A stretch of DNA of 64,000 bases from Candidatus Reidiella endopervernicosa (GCF_013343005.1 NZ_CP054491.1:1284501-1348500), one strand, 5' to 3'. Shown: positions 1-10,342, counted from the first letter of the stretch. Numbers and translations are program-made. The notes: generated from the sequence alone by a model not told the origin.

Positions 1-2
1 CG

Positions 3-833
3 CTGACCCAGGTGATCAGCAAACAGCTGCTGCCGGTCTACGATAAACCGATGATCTACTATCCGCTGACGGTGTTGATGCTGGCAGGTATCGATCAGGT
101 GTTGATCATTACCACCCCTCACGAGCAGCATCTCTTCAAGGCCCTGCTGGGTGATGGCAGTCAGTGGGGCATTTCTATCGAATACGCCGTGCAACCCAAG
201 CCCGAGGGGATAGCGCAGGCGTTTCAGATCGGCGAGCGTTTTATCGATGGTGATGCCTGCTGCCTGATCCTTGGCGATAACATCTTCTACGGTCACGGCC
301 TGGCCGAGGACCTGCAACGCGCCTCTCAGCAGAGCGAAGGCGCGACGATTTTCGGCTACTGGGTAAAAGATCCGGAGCGTTACGGTGTGGCGGAGTTCGA
401 TGGTGATGGTCGGGTGACCGATATCGTTGAGAAGCCACAACAGCCGCGCTCCAACTACGCGGTCACTGGGCTCTACTTCTACGATAGTCAGGTCTCTGAG
501 ATGGCCGCGCAGCTTAAACCCTCTGCCCGTGGTGAGCTTGAGATTACTGATCTGAATAATATCTATCTACAGCAGCAACAGCTGCGCCTGGAGCGGCTCG
601 GGCGTGGTATCGCATGGCTCGACACCGGCACCCACGAGTCGTTGCTGCAGGCCTCTAACTTTATCCAGACCATTGAGGCGCGACAGGGTTTGAAAATTGC
701 TTGTCCTGAGGAGGTCGCGTTTGTGCGAGGTCTGATCGATGGCGAGCAGCTGCGGCAGCTCGCCGCGCCGATGCGCAATAACGGTTACGGCGACTATCTG
801 CTCGGCCTGCTTGATCGCGAGGGGCCACTGTGA
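3..833 (+). CDS. rmlA: Glucose-1-phosphate thymidylyltransferase (5' partial)
   Basis: This enzyme makes dTDP-glucose from glucose-1-phosphate and dTTP, the first step of dTDP-rhamnose synthesis in the cytoplasm. The frame is open from the window edge, so the usual N-terminal loop (GxGTRL) lies upstream and only the later part is visible. Visible family hallmarks are [17 protein letters not shown] at the start, [10 protein letters not shown] in the middle, EKP, and TGLYFYD, followed by [10 protein letters not shown]. Its last four bases overlap the start of rmlC, so translation is probably coupled. rmlB is expected upstream but cannot be seen. The assignment is very secure. Confidence 0.96.
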   Translation: MTQVISKQLLPVYDKPMIYYPLTVLMLAGIDQVLIITTPHEQHLFKALLGDGSQWGISIEYAVQPKPEGIAQAFQIGERFIDGDACCLILGDNIFYGHGLAEDLQRASQQSEGATIFGYWVKDPERYGVAEFDGDGRVTDIVEKPQQPRSNYAVTGLYFYDSQVSEMAAQLKPSARGELEITDLNNIYLQQQQLRLERLGRGIAWLDTGTHESLLQASNFIQTIEARQGLKIACPEEVAFVRGLIDGEQLRQLAAPMRNNGYGDYLLGLLDREGPL

Positions 834-1393
834 AGATCATCGAGACGGCACTTCCCGGTGCGGTGATTATTGAACCAAAGGTATTTGGCGATCAGCGCGG
901 TTTCTTTATGGAGACCTGGCAGAGCAGTCGTTATGCCGATGCCAACATCGGCGATCGTTTTGTACAAGATAATCTCTCGCGCTCTAGTCATGGTGTGTTG
1001 CGTGGGCTTCACTACCAACAGCCCTATGCGCAGGGCAAGTTGGTGCAGGTGCTGGAGGGTGAGGTCTTTGATGTGGCGGTTGATATCCGTGTCGGTTCTC
1101 CCAGCTTCGGTCAGTGGGTCGGGGTGATGCTGACCGGTGAAAATCGTCGTCAGTTTTACGTGCCGGAGGGCTTTGCACACGGTTTCTGTGTCAGCAGCGA
1201 ATCGGCGCTCTTCTGCTACAAGTGCACCGAGCTCTACCATCCGGAAACCGAGCAGTCGATTCGTTGGGATGACCCGGCTATCGGTATCGAATGGCCGCTT
1301 GAGCAGCCGCTGCTTTCGCAGAAAGATCGTGATGCGCCTGTCTTGGCAGAGCTCGATCAGGCGTTGCTACCGCAATTCAGCGCGGCGGGGTAA
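830..1393 (+). CDS. rmlC: dTDP-4-dehydrorhamnose 3,5-epimerase
   Basis: RmlC epimerises the keto-sugar made by RmlB at C3 and C5. The 187-residue product has the normal length and cupin hallmarks: [12 protein letters not shown] near residue 20, the catalytic-histidine segment [11 protein letters not shown] near residue 60, and VPEGFAHGF near residue 105. The start is a GTG sharing GTGA with the rmlA stop. It sits between rmlA and rmlD in a compact rhamnose operon, which supplies dTDP-L-rhamnose for LPS or other surface glycans. Confidence 0.96.
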   Translation: MKIIETALPGAVIIEPKVFGDQRGFFMETWQSSRYADANIGDRFVQDNLSRSSHGVLRGLHYQQPYAQGKLVQVLEGEVFDVAVDIRVGSPSFGQWVGVMLTGENRRQFYVPEGFAHGFCVSSESALFCYKCTELYHPETEQSIRWDDPAIGIEWPLEQPLLSQKDRDAPVLAELDQALLPQFSAAG

Positions 1394-1401
1394 CTGACGG
1401 C

Positions 1402-2295
1402 GTGTCTCCAAAGCGTATTCTACTGCTGGGAGCCAACGGACAGGTTGGTTGGGAGCTGCAACGCACACTGGCCCCGCTGGGGCAGGTCGTAGCGGCGGGG
1501 CGTGCCGGCGGTGAAATATCAATCGATCTCGCATCGGCCGATTCAATCCATGCCGTTATCAATGAAGTGCGCCCCTCTCTGATCGTCAACGCCGCCGCCT
1601 ACACGGCAGTCGATCGTGCCGAGCAGGAGGCCGAGTTGGCAGAGGCGGTTAACGCTACCGCCCCTGGAATTCTGGCCGAAGAGGCGAAGACGCTGGGTGC
1701 TGGACTGATCCACTTCTCGACCGATTATGTCTTCGATGGTGAGCAGCAGACTCCCTACCTGGAGAGCGATAGTACAAACCCCCAGGGTGTCTACGGGCGT
1801 ACCAAGTTGGTGGGTGAGCAGGCCGTCGCTGCCAGTGGCTGCGATTATCTACTGCTTCGTACCAGTTGGGTCTATGGGCTGCGCGGCCACAACTTTCTGT
1901 TGACCATGCAGCGCCTGGCGCGCGAGCGTGACCATCTGAGTGTGGTTGAGGATCAGTACGGAGCACCGACCTGGAGTCGAATGATTGCCGAGACCACGGC
2001 GCAGCTGGTGGGGCAGGTCTACCAGAGCGAGCAGTGGCGCTCTGAGCTAAACGGGCTCTACCACCTTAGCTGTGGTGGGATGGTCAGCTGGCACGGGTTT
2101 GCTGAGTCAATTCTCGCGGCGATGGGCGATGGGATCGCAGCGCTGGAGGCGATTCCCAGTAGCGGTTATCCCACACCGGCCAAACGTCCCGCCTATTCGG
2201 TGCTCGATAATGGCAAGCTCCAGCGGGTCTTCGGTCTCGAACTGCCAGGCTGGCGCAGCGCCCTGGCACTGGCATTGGCCGATCAGCACGGCTAA
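1402..2295 (+). CDS. rmlD: dTDP-4-dehydrorhamnose reductase
   Basis: RmlD performs the NAD(P)H-dependent reduction that completes dTDP-L-rhamnose. The 297-residue product begins with a Rossmann motif (LLLGANGQVGWEL), has the STDYVFDG segment near residue 105 and the catalytic YGRTKLxGE tyrosine/lysine pair near residue 130, as in extended SDR enzymes. The start is a GTG eight bases after the rmlC stop. About 60 bp separate it from miaB, so it probably ends the rhamnose operon. Confidence 0.95.
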   Translation: MSPKRILLLGANGQVGWELQRTLAPLGQVVAAGRAGGEISIDLASADSIHAVINEVRPSLIVNAAAYTAVDRAEQEAELAEAVNATAPGILAEEAKTLGAGLIHFSTDYVFDGEQQTPYLESDSTNPQGVYGRTKLVGEQAVAASGCDYLLLRTSWVYGLRGHNFLLTMQRLARERDHLSVVEDQYGAPTWSRMIAETTAQLVGQVYQSEQWRSELNGLYHLSCGGMVSWHGFAESILAAMGDGIAALEAIPSSGYPTPAKRPAYSVLDNGKLQRVFGLELPGWRSALALALADQHG

Positions 2296-2355
2296 CGGTG
2301 CCCTGAGTTCCTGTTTGTAGTAGAATTTCCTTCCGATTCCAACCTGTTTCCATTC

Positions 2356-3702
2356 ATGTCACGCACGCTCTATATCAAGACCTTCGGTTGTCAGATGAAT
2401 GAGTACGACTCCGCCAAGATCGCGGACCTGCTCTCAGCCTCACACGGCATCACCCTTGCAGAAACACCTGAAGAGGCCGATATCCTGCTACTCAACACCT
2501 GTTCGGTGCGAGAGAAGGCGCAGGAGAAGGTCTTCTCTCTACTGGGTCGCTGGAAGACGCTAAAGGCGAAACGCCCCGGTGCCGTGATCGGTGTCGGTGG
2601 TTGTGTGGCGAGCCAGGAGGGCGATGCGATCCGCGCCCGTGCACCCTTTGTCGATCTGGTCTTTGGCCCACAGACCCTGCATCGCCTGCCGGAGATGCTT
2701 AATCGCGTCTGGAGCGAGCGCGGTGCGGTGATCGATGTCTCATTCCCTGAGATCGAGAAGTTCGACAACCTACCCGCTCCGCGTGCCGAGGGGCCGAGCG
2801 CCTTTGTCTCGGTGATGGAGGGGTGCTCCAAGTACTGCACCTTCTGTGTGGTGCCCTACACCCGTGGCGAAGAGATCAGCCGCCCCTTTGATGATGTAAT
2901 CGCCGAGGTGGCCGCCCTGGCAGGGCAGGGGGTGCGCGAGGTCAATCTGCTTGGGCAGAACGTCAACGCCTATCGCGGTGTGATGCATGATGACGAAGTG
3001 GCCGATCTGGCACTGTTGATCAGTTACGTCGCAGCGATCGACGGAATCGATCGCGTGCGCTACACCACCTCTCATCCAGTCGAGTTCAGCGATCGTCTGA
3101 TCGAGGTCTACGGTGAGGTGCCGGAGCTGGTCAGCTTCCTTCATCTGCCGGTACAGAGCGGCTCCGATCGAATTCTGGCACTAATGAAGCGTGGCCACAC
3201 GGTGCTGGAGTATAAGGATAAGATCCGTCGTCTGCGTGCGGTGCGTCCCGAATTAACCCTCTCCTCTGATTTCATCATTGGTTTCCCCGGTGAGAGCGAT
3301 GCAGATTTCGAAGAGACCATGAAGCTGATCGAAGAGATCGGGTTCGACCACAGTTACAGTTTTATTTACAGTCCACGCCCTGGTACCCCGGCGGCAAGCC
3401 TGCCGGATGATGTGCCACTGGAGGTGAAAAAGGCGCGACTGGCGCGGCTGCAGGCGAAGATCAATGAGCAGGCGGCGGCAATCAGTGCCGCGATGGTCGG
3501 TTCCCGTCAGCGTATTCTGGTTGAGCGGGTCTCACGTAAGGATGAAAACCAGATCTCCGGCCGTACCGAGAACAACCGTGTGGTCAACTTCGACGGCAGT
3601 GCCGAGCTGATCGGCCGTTTTGTCGAGGTTCGTATCACCGAGGCCTATGCCAATTCGCTGCAGGCTGAGTTATTGAACGACTCAGTCGCCCACTGCGCAT
3701 AA
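2356..3702 (+). CDS. miaB: tRNA-2-methylthio-N6-dimethylallyladenosine synthase
   Basis: MiaB is a radical-SAM methylthiotransferase that modifies A37 of tRNAs reading UNN codons. The 448-residue product has the three parts of the family: an N-terminal MTTase domain with cysteines in [17 protein letters not shown] and GGCVAS; the radical-SAM cluster motif CSKYCTFC near residue 157; and a C-terminal TRAM domain after residue 375. It lies directly upstream of the phoH-like gene, the same order as miaB-ybeZ-ybeY-ybeX-lnt in E. coli. Confidence 0.97.
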   Translation: MSRTLYIKTFGCQMNEYDSAKIADLLSASHGITLAETPEEADILLLNTCSVREKAQEKVFSLLGRWKTLKAKRPGAVIGVGGCVASQEGDAIRARAPFVDLVFGPQTLHRLPEMLNRVWSERGAVIDVSFPEIEKFDNLPAPRAEGPSAFVSVMEGCSKYCTFCVVPYTRGEEISRPFDDVIAEVAALAGQGVREVNLLGQNVNAYRGVMHDDEVADLALLISYVAAIDGIDRVRYTTSHPVEFSDRLIEVYGEVPELVSFLHLPVQSGSDRILALMKRGHTVLEYKDKIRRLRAVRPELTLSSDFIIGFPGESDADFEETMKLIEEIGFDHSYSFIYSPRPGTPAASLPDDVPLEVKKARLARLQAKINEQAAAISAAMVGSRQRILVERVSRKDENQISGRTENNRVVNFDGSAELIGRFVEVRITEAYANSLQAELLNDSVAHCA

Positions 3703-3726
3703 GCCCCTCTATCCAGGAACTACCTC

Positions 3727-4722
3727 TTGAACGACCATCCCGAATCGCATGATTTCCTTCTCGAACCGGCCGACAACGAACGATTGGCTAACCTTTGTGG
3801 TGCGCTCGATGAGCATCTGCGTCAGCTCGAACGGCGTCTCGGGGTTGAGATCAGCAACCGGGGCAACCACTTTGAGGTGATCGGTGATGCGCTCGCGGTA
3901 ACCCGCTGTGGTGATGTGCTGCAGGCGCTCTACCGTGCCACCGAGAGCGAGGTGCTCTCACCACCCGATATCCATCTCTATCTGCAGGAGTCGGGGGTTG
4001 AGGCGTTGGCGGCAGCGGAGCCACCTGCCAAAGACGATGTGGTGATTCGTACCAAGCGTGGTCAGGTCAAGGGGCGGGGTCCCAACCAGCAGAAGTATCT
4101 GCGCAACATCGTCACCCACGATATCAACTTCGGCATCGGCCCGGCGGGCACCGGCAAGACCTATCTGGCGGTGGCCTGTGCGGTTGAGGCGCTGGAGAGT
4201 GATCGCGCACGACGTATCCTGCTGGTCCGTCCAGCGGTGGAGGCGGGTGAACGACTCGGTTTTCTACCCGGCGATCTGGCGCAGAAGGTCGACCCCTATC
4301 TACGCCCGCTCTATGACGCACTCTACGAGATGCTCGGTTTTGAACGGGTGGCTAAGCTGATCGAACGTAACGTGATCGAGGTGGCGCCGCTCGCCTATAT
4401 GCGAGGCCGGACCCTAAACGAATCGTATGTGATTCTCGATGAGGCACAGAACACCACCGTCGAGCAGATGAAGATGTTCCTCACCCGTATCGGTTTTGGT
4501 TCCACGGCCGTGATTACTGGTGATGTTACCCAGATCGATCTACCCCGCCACCAGAAGTCTGGGCTGCGTCATGTGATCGAGGTGCTGAAGGATGTCGAGG
4601 GGATCAGCTTCACCTTCTACAGCGCTCAGGATGTGGTACGTCACCCGCTGGTGCAGCGTATCGTCACGGCCTATGAGGCGTTTGAGAAGGCGCACGATGA
4701 TGAGGACGGTAGCTCATCGTGA
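3727..4722 (+). CDS. ybeZ: PhoH-family ATPase (YbeZ)
   Basis: PhoH-like P-loop ATPase of unsettled biochemical role, genetically linked to the RNase YbeY. The 331-residue product has an N-terminal KH-like region and a nucleotide-binding core with Walker A GPAGTGKTYLA near residue 140 and the Walker B-type ILDEAQNTT near residue 235. Translation appears to start at a TTG at 3727, the first usable start after the miaB stop; no better in-frame ATG retains the N-terminal domain. Its stop overlaps the ybeY start by four bases. Confidence 0.93.
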   Translation: MNDHPESHDFLLEPADNERLANLCGALDEHLRQLERRLGVEISNRGNHFEVIGDALAVTRCGDVLQALYRATESEVLSPPDIHLYLQESGVEALAAAEPPAKDDVVIRTKRGQVKGRGPNQQKYLRNIVTHDINFGIGPAGTGKTYLAVACAVEALESDRARRILLVRPAVEAGERLGFLPGDLAQKVDPYLRPLYDALYEMLGFERVAKLIERNVIEVAPLAYMRGRTLNESYVILDEAQNTTVEQMKMFLTRIGFGSTAVITGDVTQIDLPRHQKSGLRHVIEVLKDVEGISFTFYSAQDVVRHPLVQRIVTAYEAFEKAHDDEDGSSS

Positions 4723-5180
4723 AGCCGGTAATCGATCTACAGAACGTCAGTAGTGAACACGACATCCCTTCACAGATGCAATTTGAACAGTGGAGTGCCG
4801 CCGCGCTGGAGTCGCAGCGCGACCAGGCTGAGTGCACCATTCGTATCGTTGAAGAGGCGGAGAGTGCCGATCTGAATCAGGCCTATCGCGGCAAGCTGGG
4901 CCCTACCAATGTGCTCTCGTTCCCCTTTGAGCAGCCCGAGGGGCTGGATGAACTGTTGCCGCTGATCGGCGATCTGGTGATCTGCGCTCCGGTGGTCAAA
5001 CGTGAGGCGCAGCAGCAGGGTAAGACAGAGCTGGCGCACTGGGCACACATGGTGGTGCATGGCACGCTGCATCTGATCGGTTATGACCATATTGAAGAGC
5101 ACGATGCCGAGCAGATGGAGAGCATCGAACGAGAAGTGATGGCCCGATTGGGCTTTGATAATCCCTATGAAGAGGAGTAA
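4719..5180 (+). CDS. ybeY: Endoribonuclease YbeY
   Basis: Single-strand-specific metal-dependent RNase involved in 16S rRNA 3' maturation and ribosome quality control. The 153-residue product carries the diagnostic zinc-binding motif HGTLHLIGYDH near residue 112, with the TNVLSFPF segment before it. It starts at a GTG that shares GTGA with the ybeZ stop, so the two are probably translationally coupled. Confidence 0.95.
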   Translation: MKPVIDLQNVSSEHDIPSQMQFEQWSAAALESQRDQAECTIRIVEEAESADLNQAYRGKLGPTNVLSFPFEQPEGLDELLPLIGDLVICAPVVKREAQQQGKTELAHWAHMVVHGTLHLIGYDHIEEHDAEQMESIEREVMARLGFDNPYEEE

Positions 5181-5189
5181 CAGGGAGCA

Positions 5190-6080
5190 ATGAGCGAAGA
5201 CCGACCTAGAAGCGGTTCCGGGCGCTCCTGGCTTGAGAGATTGAGTCAGGTACTGTTTGGCGAAGCCCGGGACCAGGATGAATTGGTAGAGCAGCTGCGT
5301 GATGCAGAGCGCCGTGACCTGATCGATATCGATGGTCTGGCGATGATCGAGGGGGTGATTCAGGTCTCCGAGATGCAGGTGCGCGATATCATGATTCCTC
5401 GCTCGCAGATGGTGGTGGTTGAACGTGACCAATCCCCTGAACTTTTTATTCCCGAGATTATCGAGTCGGGTCACTCACGCTTTCCGGTTATCGGTGAGAG
5501 TCGTGATGAGGTGGTTGGCATCCTGTTGGCCAAGGATCTGCTCAATTTCTGTTTTAACGATCAGGATGATCGTTTCACCATTCGTGACCTGCTGCGTCCA
5601 CCGGTGTTTGTCCCCGAGAGCAAACGGCTTAACGTGCTACTGAAAGAGTTCCGCGCCAGTCAGAACCATCTGGCAGTGGTGGTCGATGAGTATGGCGGTG
5701 TGGCTGGCATGGTGACCATCGAAGATGTGCTGGAGCAGATCGTTGGTGAGATCGAAGATGAGTACGATGTCGATGATGATCTCTTTATCTTCAAACGTAG
5801 CGATAGCGACTTTACGGTTAAGGCGCTAACGCCGATTGATGAGTTCAACGAATACTTCTCCTGCAAGTTCAGTGAGAGCGAATTCGACACCATCGCCGGG
5901 TTGGTCGTAAAACAGTTTGGCCATCTGCCCAAGCGGGGTGAGCGGGTCTCGCTCAATCGCTTCAGTTTTGAGGTGGTCCGCGCCGATACCCGTCGTATCC
6001 ATCTACTGCGTGTGACGCTGCTCGATGCGGTCGATAACGTTGATAAGCAGGCTCAATCTGAGCAGCCACCTGTCGCCTAG
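5190..6080 (+). CDS. ybeX: CorC/HlyC-type CBS-domain protein (YbeX)
   Basis: Soluble protein of the CorC/YbeX family, linked genetically to magnesium/cobalt efflux and to ribosome metabolism. The 296-residue product has two CBS domains in the middle (VRDIMIPRSQM near residue 65 and the second near 130, ending VVDEYGGVAGMVTIEDVLE), then a C-terminal CorC_HlyC domain after residue 210. No transmembrane segment is seen, unlike longer CNNM-like relatives. It sits between ybeY and lnt in the conserved order and starts ten bases after the ybeY stop with an AGGGAGC Shine-Dalgarno. Confidence 0.93.
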   Translation: MSEDRPRSGSGRSWLERLSQVLFGEARDQDELVEQLRDAERRDLIDIDGLAMIEGVIQVSEMQVRDIMIPRSQMVVVERDQSPELFIPEIIESGHSRFPVIGESRDEVVGILLAKDLLNFCFNDQDDRFTIRDLLRPPVFVPESKRLNVLLKEFRASQNHLAVVVDEYGGVAGMVTIEDVLEQIVGEIEDEYDVDDDLFIFKRSDSDFTVKALTPIDEFNEYFSCKFSESEFDTIAGLVVKQFGHLPKRGERVSLNRFSFEVVRADTRRIHLLRVTLLDAVDNVDKQAQSEQPPVA

Positions 6081-6097
6081 CGGGGAAACTACAGTTG

Positions 6098-7597
6098 ATG
6101 TGGATCGATCGTTGGCCAGGATGGCGAGGCTACTGGCGTGAACTGCTGGCACTGATCGTTGGGGCGCTGTTACCGCTCGCCTTTGCCCCGTTCGGTTTTG
6201 TTGTGTTTGCCTTCGCCTCGCCAGCGACGCTCTTCCTTCTCTGGAATGGAGTGGATGCCCGTCGCAGTTTTCGTATCGGTTACCTCTTTGGTATCGGCAT
6301 GTTTGCCTTTGGTGCCTCCTGGGTCTACGTCAGTATTCACGATTTCGGTAATGCACCCCTGCCGCTGGCACTGCTAGTCACGCTGCTTTTTATCGCGGTT
6401 CTGGCGTTTTTTCCTGCGCTGCTCGGTTATTTCGGCGCACGCATCTCACTCGCGGCAAGAGGCCGCTATCTGCTGTTGCTACCTGCCGGTTGGGTGGCGC
6501 TGGAGTGGGTGCGTGGTTCGATCCTGGGTGGTTTTCCCTGGCTGCTGCTGGGGCAGGGGCAGATTGATACGCCGCTGTCGGGTTACGCCCCCTGGCTGGG
6601 TGTCTATGGGGTGAGTTGGGTGGTGGCGTTAACGGCTGGGGCTGTTGCGCTGCTGATTCGCACCAGATCGCTACGCCTGCCGACTGTCGTGATAGCCGTA
6701 CTCTGGCTAGTACCGCTGCTACTCAATCAGTTTAGCTGGACCGAACCGCTGGGAAAGGTGCGGGTGGCGCTGTTGCAAGGCAATATTGAACAGGACCAGA
6801 AGTGGCTGCCCGAGGTGCGTGAGATGACGCTGCGGCGCTACGCCGAAATGACCATGGCCAACCCCGATAGTGATCTGATCGTTTGGCCAGAGACGGCCAT
6901 TCCCGCCTTCCTCCACTGGGTTGAGGGGAGTTATACCGAGTCACTGCAGCAGTTTGCGCGACAGAGCAAGACTGATCTACTGATCGGTGTTCCCTATCAG
7001 GAGCAAGAGAGTTACGACTACTACAATAGCGTAGTCAGTTTTGGTGCCGAGCAGCGCCTCTACCACAAGCGCCATCTGGTGCCGTTTGGTGAGTTTCTCC
7101 CATTCAAACCGGTGTTGAGTCTGCTCGGAAACTTCCTGGCGGTACCGATGACTGACTTTGCACGCGGTGGAGAAGAGCAGCCGCTGCTCAGTGCGGCGGG
7201 TTACCCGGTCGGCACCTCGATCTGTTACGAGGCGGCCTTTGGCGAGGAGATTGCCGCAACGCTACCAGAGGCGGCGCTACTGGTGAATGTGACCAACGAC
7301 GCCTGGTTTGGTCACTCACTGGCACCGGCACAGCATCTGCAGATCTCACGCATGCGCGCTCTGGAGACGGGGCGTTACATGTTGCGAGTTGCCAATACCG
7401 GTATCACCGCCATTATCGGCCCAGACGGGAAGGTTGAGGCACACACCGAGCAGTTTGAGACTACCGTGCTAAAGGGTGAGGTTGAGGCCCGAGAGGGGAT
7501 TACACCCTATGTTCGATGGGGAAACTGGCCTGTGTTGATCTTACTGTTTAGCATGCTCGCGACTATATATTTGACCAGGGGTAGAGCCGATGCGTGA
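6098..7597 (+). CDS. lnt: Apolipoprotein N-acyltransferase
   Basis: Lnt adds the third acyl chain to lipoproteins in the inner membrane, which outer-membrane lipoprotein sorting requires. The product (about 499 residues) has multiple N-terminal transmembrane segments (residues 15-215) and a C-terminal carbon-nitrogen hydrolase domain. The catalytic triad is visible: Glu in WPETAIP, Lys in YHKRHLVPFGEFLPF, and Cys in TSICYEAAF. I chose the ATG at 6098 over the adjacent in-frame TTG at 6095. The 3' end overlaps serB by eight bases. Confidence 0.95.
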   Translation: MWIDRWPGWRGYWRELLALIVGALLPLAFAPFGFVVFAFASPATLFLLWNGVDARRSFRIGYLFGIGMFAFGASWVYVSIHDFGNAPLPLALLVTLLFIAVLAFFPALLGYFGARISLAARGRYLLLLPAGWVALEWVRGSILGGFPWLLLGQGQIDTPLSGYAPWLGVYGVSWVVALTAGAVALLIRTRSLRLPTVVIAVLWLVPLLLNQFSWTEPLGKVRVALLQGNIEQDQKWLPEVREMTLRRYAEMTMANPDSDLIVWPETAIPAFLHWVEGSYTESLQQFARQSKTDLLIGVPYQEQESYDYYNSVVSFGAEQRLYHKRHLVPFGEFLPFKPVLSLLGNFLAVPMTDFARGGEEQPLLSAAGYPVGTSICYEAAFGEEIAATLPEAALLVNVTNDAWFGHSLAPAQHLQISRMRALETGRYMLRVANTGITAIIGPDGKVEAHTEQFETTVLKGEVEAREGITPYVRWGNWPVLILLFSMLATIYLTRGRADA

Positions 7598-8804
7598 AGT
7601 GGTGCTGATAAACGTTTCGGGTGAGGATCGTGCAGGTCTGACTGCCGCGTTGACCGAGATTCTGGCGCGCTACAACATCGATATTCTCGATATCGGTCAG
7701 GCGGTGATCCACAACACCCTCTCACTCGGTTTTCTGGTTGAGGTGCCGCAGTCACTCAACGCCTGTCCGGTCTTTAAGGAGCTGTTGTTCAAGGCGCATG
7801 AGTTGGGTGTGCAGTTGCGTTTCACACCGATTGAGGCTGAGGAGTATGAGGCCTGGGTTACTCATCAGGGACGAGCCCGCTACATCATTACCCTGTTGGG
7901 ACGTCAGATTACCGCGCGCCACGTTGCCGATGTCTCGGCAGAGATCGCCCGCCAGGGGCTGGAGATCGATTCGATCAATCGTCTCTCCGGTCGTATCTCA
8001 CTACAGGATGCAGAGCGACGTGAAAACGCCTCAGTCGAATTCTCGGTGCGTGGCACGCCTACCGACCTTGGTGAGATGCGTAGCCGCTTTATGGATATCA
8101 CCGTTGAGTCGGGGCTCGATATCGGCCTACAGGAGGATAACGTCTATCGTCGCAGTCGTCGGCTGATCGCCTTCGATATGGACTCAACCCTGATTCAGGC
8201 AGAGGTCATCGATGAGTTGGCCATACGCGCGGGGGTCGGTGAGCAGGTTGCGGCGATCACCGAATCGGCAATGCGCGGTGAGATCGACTTCAGTGAGAGC
8301 TTTCGCCAACGCCTGGCACTGCTTGAGGGGCTCGATGTTTCGGTGCTGGAGTCGATTGCCGAGTCACTGCCGATCACCGAAGGGGCCGATCGGCTGATGC
8401 AGAACCTGAAACGGTTTGGTTTTAAGATCGCGATCATCTCCGGCGGCTTTACCTACTTTGGTGAATATCTGCAGCAGCGCTGGGGCGTAGATTATGTGCA
8501 CGCCAATCAGCTGGAGGTGGTCGACGGCAAGGTGACCGGGCGTAGCTCGGGCACGATTATCGATGGAGCGAAGAAGGCCGAGCTGCTGCAGATGATTGCC
8601 GAGAAGGAGGGGATCTCACTTCAGCAGTGTGTGGCGGTGGGCGATGGCGCTAATGACCTGCCGATGCTCAATACTGCAGGGCTTGGCATCGCCTTTCACG
8701 CAAAGCCAATTGTAAAGGCAGGTGCCAAGCAGTCGATCTCGACCCTGGGTCTCGATGGCGTCCTCTATTTCCTCGGAGTGCGTGACCGCGAGGCGATGGT
8801 TTGA
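7590..8804 (+). CDS. serB: Phosphoserine phosphatase with N-terminal ACT-like domains
   Basis: Final step of serine synthesis: phosphoserine to serine. The 404-residue product is the long form, with two ACT-like regulatory domains (first about residues 3-80, second about 95-175) before a HAD domain. HAD motifs are FDMDSTLIQAEVIDE (motif I, residues near 193), ISGGFTYF (motif II), and GDGANDLPML (motif IV). It overlaps the lnt 3' end by eight bases. The ACT domains suggest amino-acid feedback, which is inference from the family. Confidence 0.95.
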   Translation: MREVVLINVSGEDRAGLTAALTEILARYNIDILDIGQAVIHNTLSLGFLVEVPQSLNACPVFKELLFKAHELGVQLRFTPIEAEEYEAWVTHQGRARYIITLLGRQITARHVADVSAEIARQGLEIDSINRLSGRISLQDAERRENASVEFSVRGTPTDLGEMRSRFMDITVESGLDIGLQEDNVYRRSRRLIAFDMDSTLIQAEVIDELAIRAGVGEQVAAITESAMRGEIDFSESFRQRLALLEGLDVSVLESIAESLPITEGADRLMQNLKRFGFKIAIISGGFTYFGEYLQQRWGVDYVHANQLEVVDGKVTGRSSGTIIDGAKKAELLQMIAEKEGISLQQCVAVGDGANDLPMLNTAGLGIAFHAKPIVKAGAKQSISTLGLDGVLYFLGVRDREAMV

Positions 8805-8872
8805 GACTATGGCGTCCGCGAAAAGCGGTAGTGGCAATAGAGATCGAACATACAGTGAACTGGTTATAGAAA

Positions 8873-9773
8873 ATGTCTGAAAACAACGAAATTGAGAGTG
8901 CGCAGATTGATGAGATACTGAAGGGGATTACCATTCCTTCGCCGCCCCAGATTATGGCCGATCTGCAGATGGAGATGGTGATGCCCGATCCTGATCTCTC
9001 GGCTATGGCTGACCTGATCAGCAAAGATGCGGGCCTCTCCGGCAGTGTTTTGAAGACGGTCAATTCGCCCTTCTTTGGACTGCGTCGTGAGATTGTTTCG
9101 ATCAAACAGGCGGTGACACTGCTTGGTATCAAAACGATCCTTAATCTGGTTAACGCCTACTTCCTGCGCAATGAGATGAGTGGTGAGAATCATCACCGAT
9201 GAGATTGCGACCGCGATGAACCGCTTCTGGGACTCGGCGACCGACGTGGCCAATGCGGCGATGGCGGTCAGCAAGCAGATCAACCAGGGCAACCCCGACG
9301 AACTCTATATGTTGGGATTATTCCACAACGTTGGCGTACCGATGATGATGCAGCGCTTCGAGAACTATCCCGATGTGCAACTGCAGGCCTACGCCTCGGA
9401 GGCGGGCCATATTAATGTGATAGAGAATGAGCTGATCAATACCAGTCATCAGGTGATTGGCTTCTATATCGCCAAGGCGTGGAAACTGCCGGAGGCGACC
9501 CGTGAGGTGATTCGTGTCCACCACTCAATTGGACGCATCGGTCCGTCGCGCGATGAGCGTAGCGAGGCGATCAAGCGCCAGCTGTTTATACTCAAAATGG
9601 CCGAGCATATCTCGGGTCTATATCGGGTGCTGGGTGATCAGGAGGTCGATCACGAGTGGAGCCGCCTCAGCCAGGATGTCCTCGCCTACTTCGGTCTGAG
9701 TGAGTATGAGTTTGAGGATGTGGCCGGTAGTGTGCACGAGATGGGTATCGGTGCGCACAGCTACTTTATGTGA
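8873..9773 (+). pseudogene. HDOD-domain signalling protein, split by a frameshift
   Basis: HDOD proteins are degenerate HD-domain regulators found in signalling and motility pathways. Two overlapping frames make one protein: 8873-9202 encodes the N-terminal half (PSPPQIMADLQ, DAGLSGSVLKTVNSPFFG, LLGIKTILNLV) and 9180-9773 encodes the rest (RFWDSATDVANAAM, LFHNVGVPMM, VIRVHHSIG). The shift lies around 9180-9200, where the first frame runs out just as the second begins with matching domain content. Both halves look well preserved, so this is either a recent one-base indel or a sequence error. No effector domain is attached. Confidence 0.8.
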
Positions 9774-9823
9774 CCAAGCTGCGAGGCCGTATCGTCCACG
9801 GCCCCGCAATGATCTATAGGTGG

Positions 9824-10342
9824 CTATTCACCACTGTGTGAAACCCTGCGGAATCGAGTCTCATGACATTTGGGGCAGGGTGGAATATGACCGCTCTTGT
9901 GGAAGTGGACCTGCTCACCGCACGCCTTGCACTCCAATGTACCGATGCCGGTAATCTCCCCGGTGTGCCACTCGCCGAGTGCATCGGCGCGTCGCGCCAG
10001 CTCACTGAGTTCAATCGAGGTGCGATCGGCGATAAGGCGGAACATCTCCAATAATCGATCCTCGATCAACTGCATGTCGAAACGAAACCACTCTCCCAGC
10101 TCGCTGCCGGACTCATTGAGATACTCGCCAGCATTCTCGACATCGCGCTTGAGGTAGTTGCCGACCTTCTCCGCCTCTTCACGAGTCAGCTCTCCCAGCT
10201 CAACCGCCTTCTCACGGGCATTTTCGATATTGTGGGCCAGATTGGGGATTGCGTTCTGTTCCGCATCGATAATCGCTCCCTTTACTCGCTCTAGCATGCG
10301 GTTATAGGCATCCACTAACCGATTGTTCTGCTCGTCGCTCAT
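9824..10342 (-). CDS. ybeL: Zinc-ribbon DUF1451 protein (YbeL-like)
   Basis: Function unknown. The product (about 172 residues) has a helical N-terminal region rich in charged residues and a C-terminal zinc ribbon with two CxxC pairs (CKAC and CPKC). The central ELTREEAE and the EWHTGEITGIG segment match what I recall of the E. coli YbeL/DUF1451 family. I chose the second in-frame ATG (10342) because a GAGGAG Shine-Dalgarno lies just upstream; an earlier ATG at 10387 would add 15 residues. In E. coli, ybeL also lies near leuS, which supports the call. Confidence 0.82.
   Translation of the reverse strand: MSDEQNNRLVDAYNRMLERVKGAIIDAEQNAIPNLAHNIENAREKAVELGELTREEAEKVGNYLKRDVENAGEYLNESGSELGEWFRFDMQLIEDRLLEMFRLIADRTSIELSELARRADALGEWHTGEITGIGTLECKACGEQVHFHKSGHIPPCPKCHETRFRRVSHSGE

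Noticed and set aside
4770-5474. Long minus-strand frame opposite ybeY/ybeX, and a similar one at 57744-58820 opposite hisD
   Set aside because: Both lie opposite certain genes with strong motifs and show the biased composition of antisense frames.
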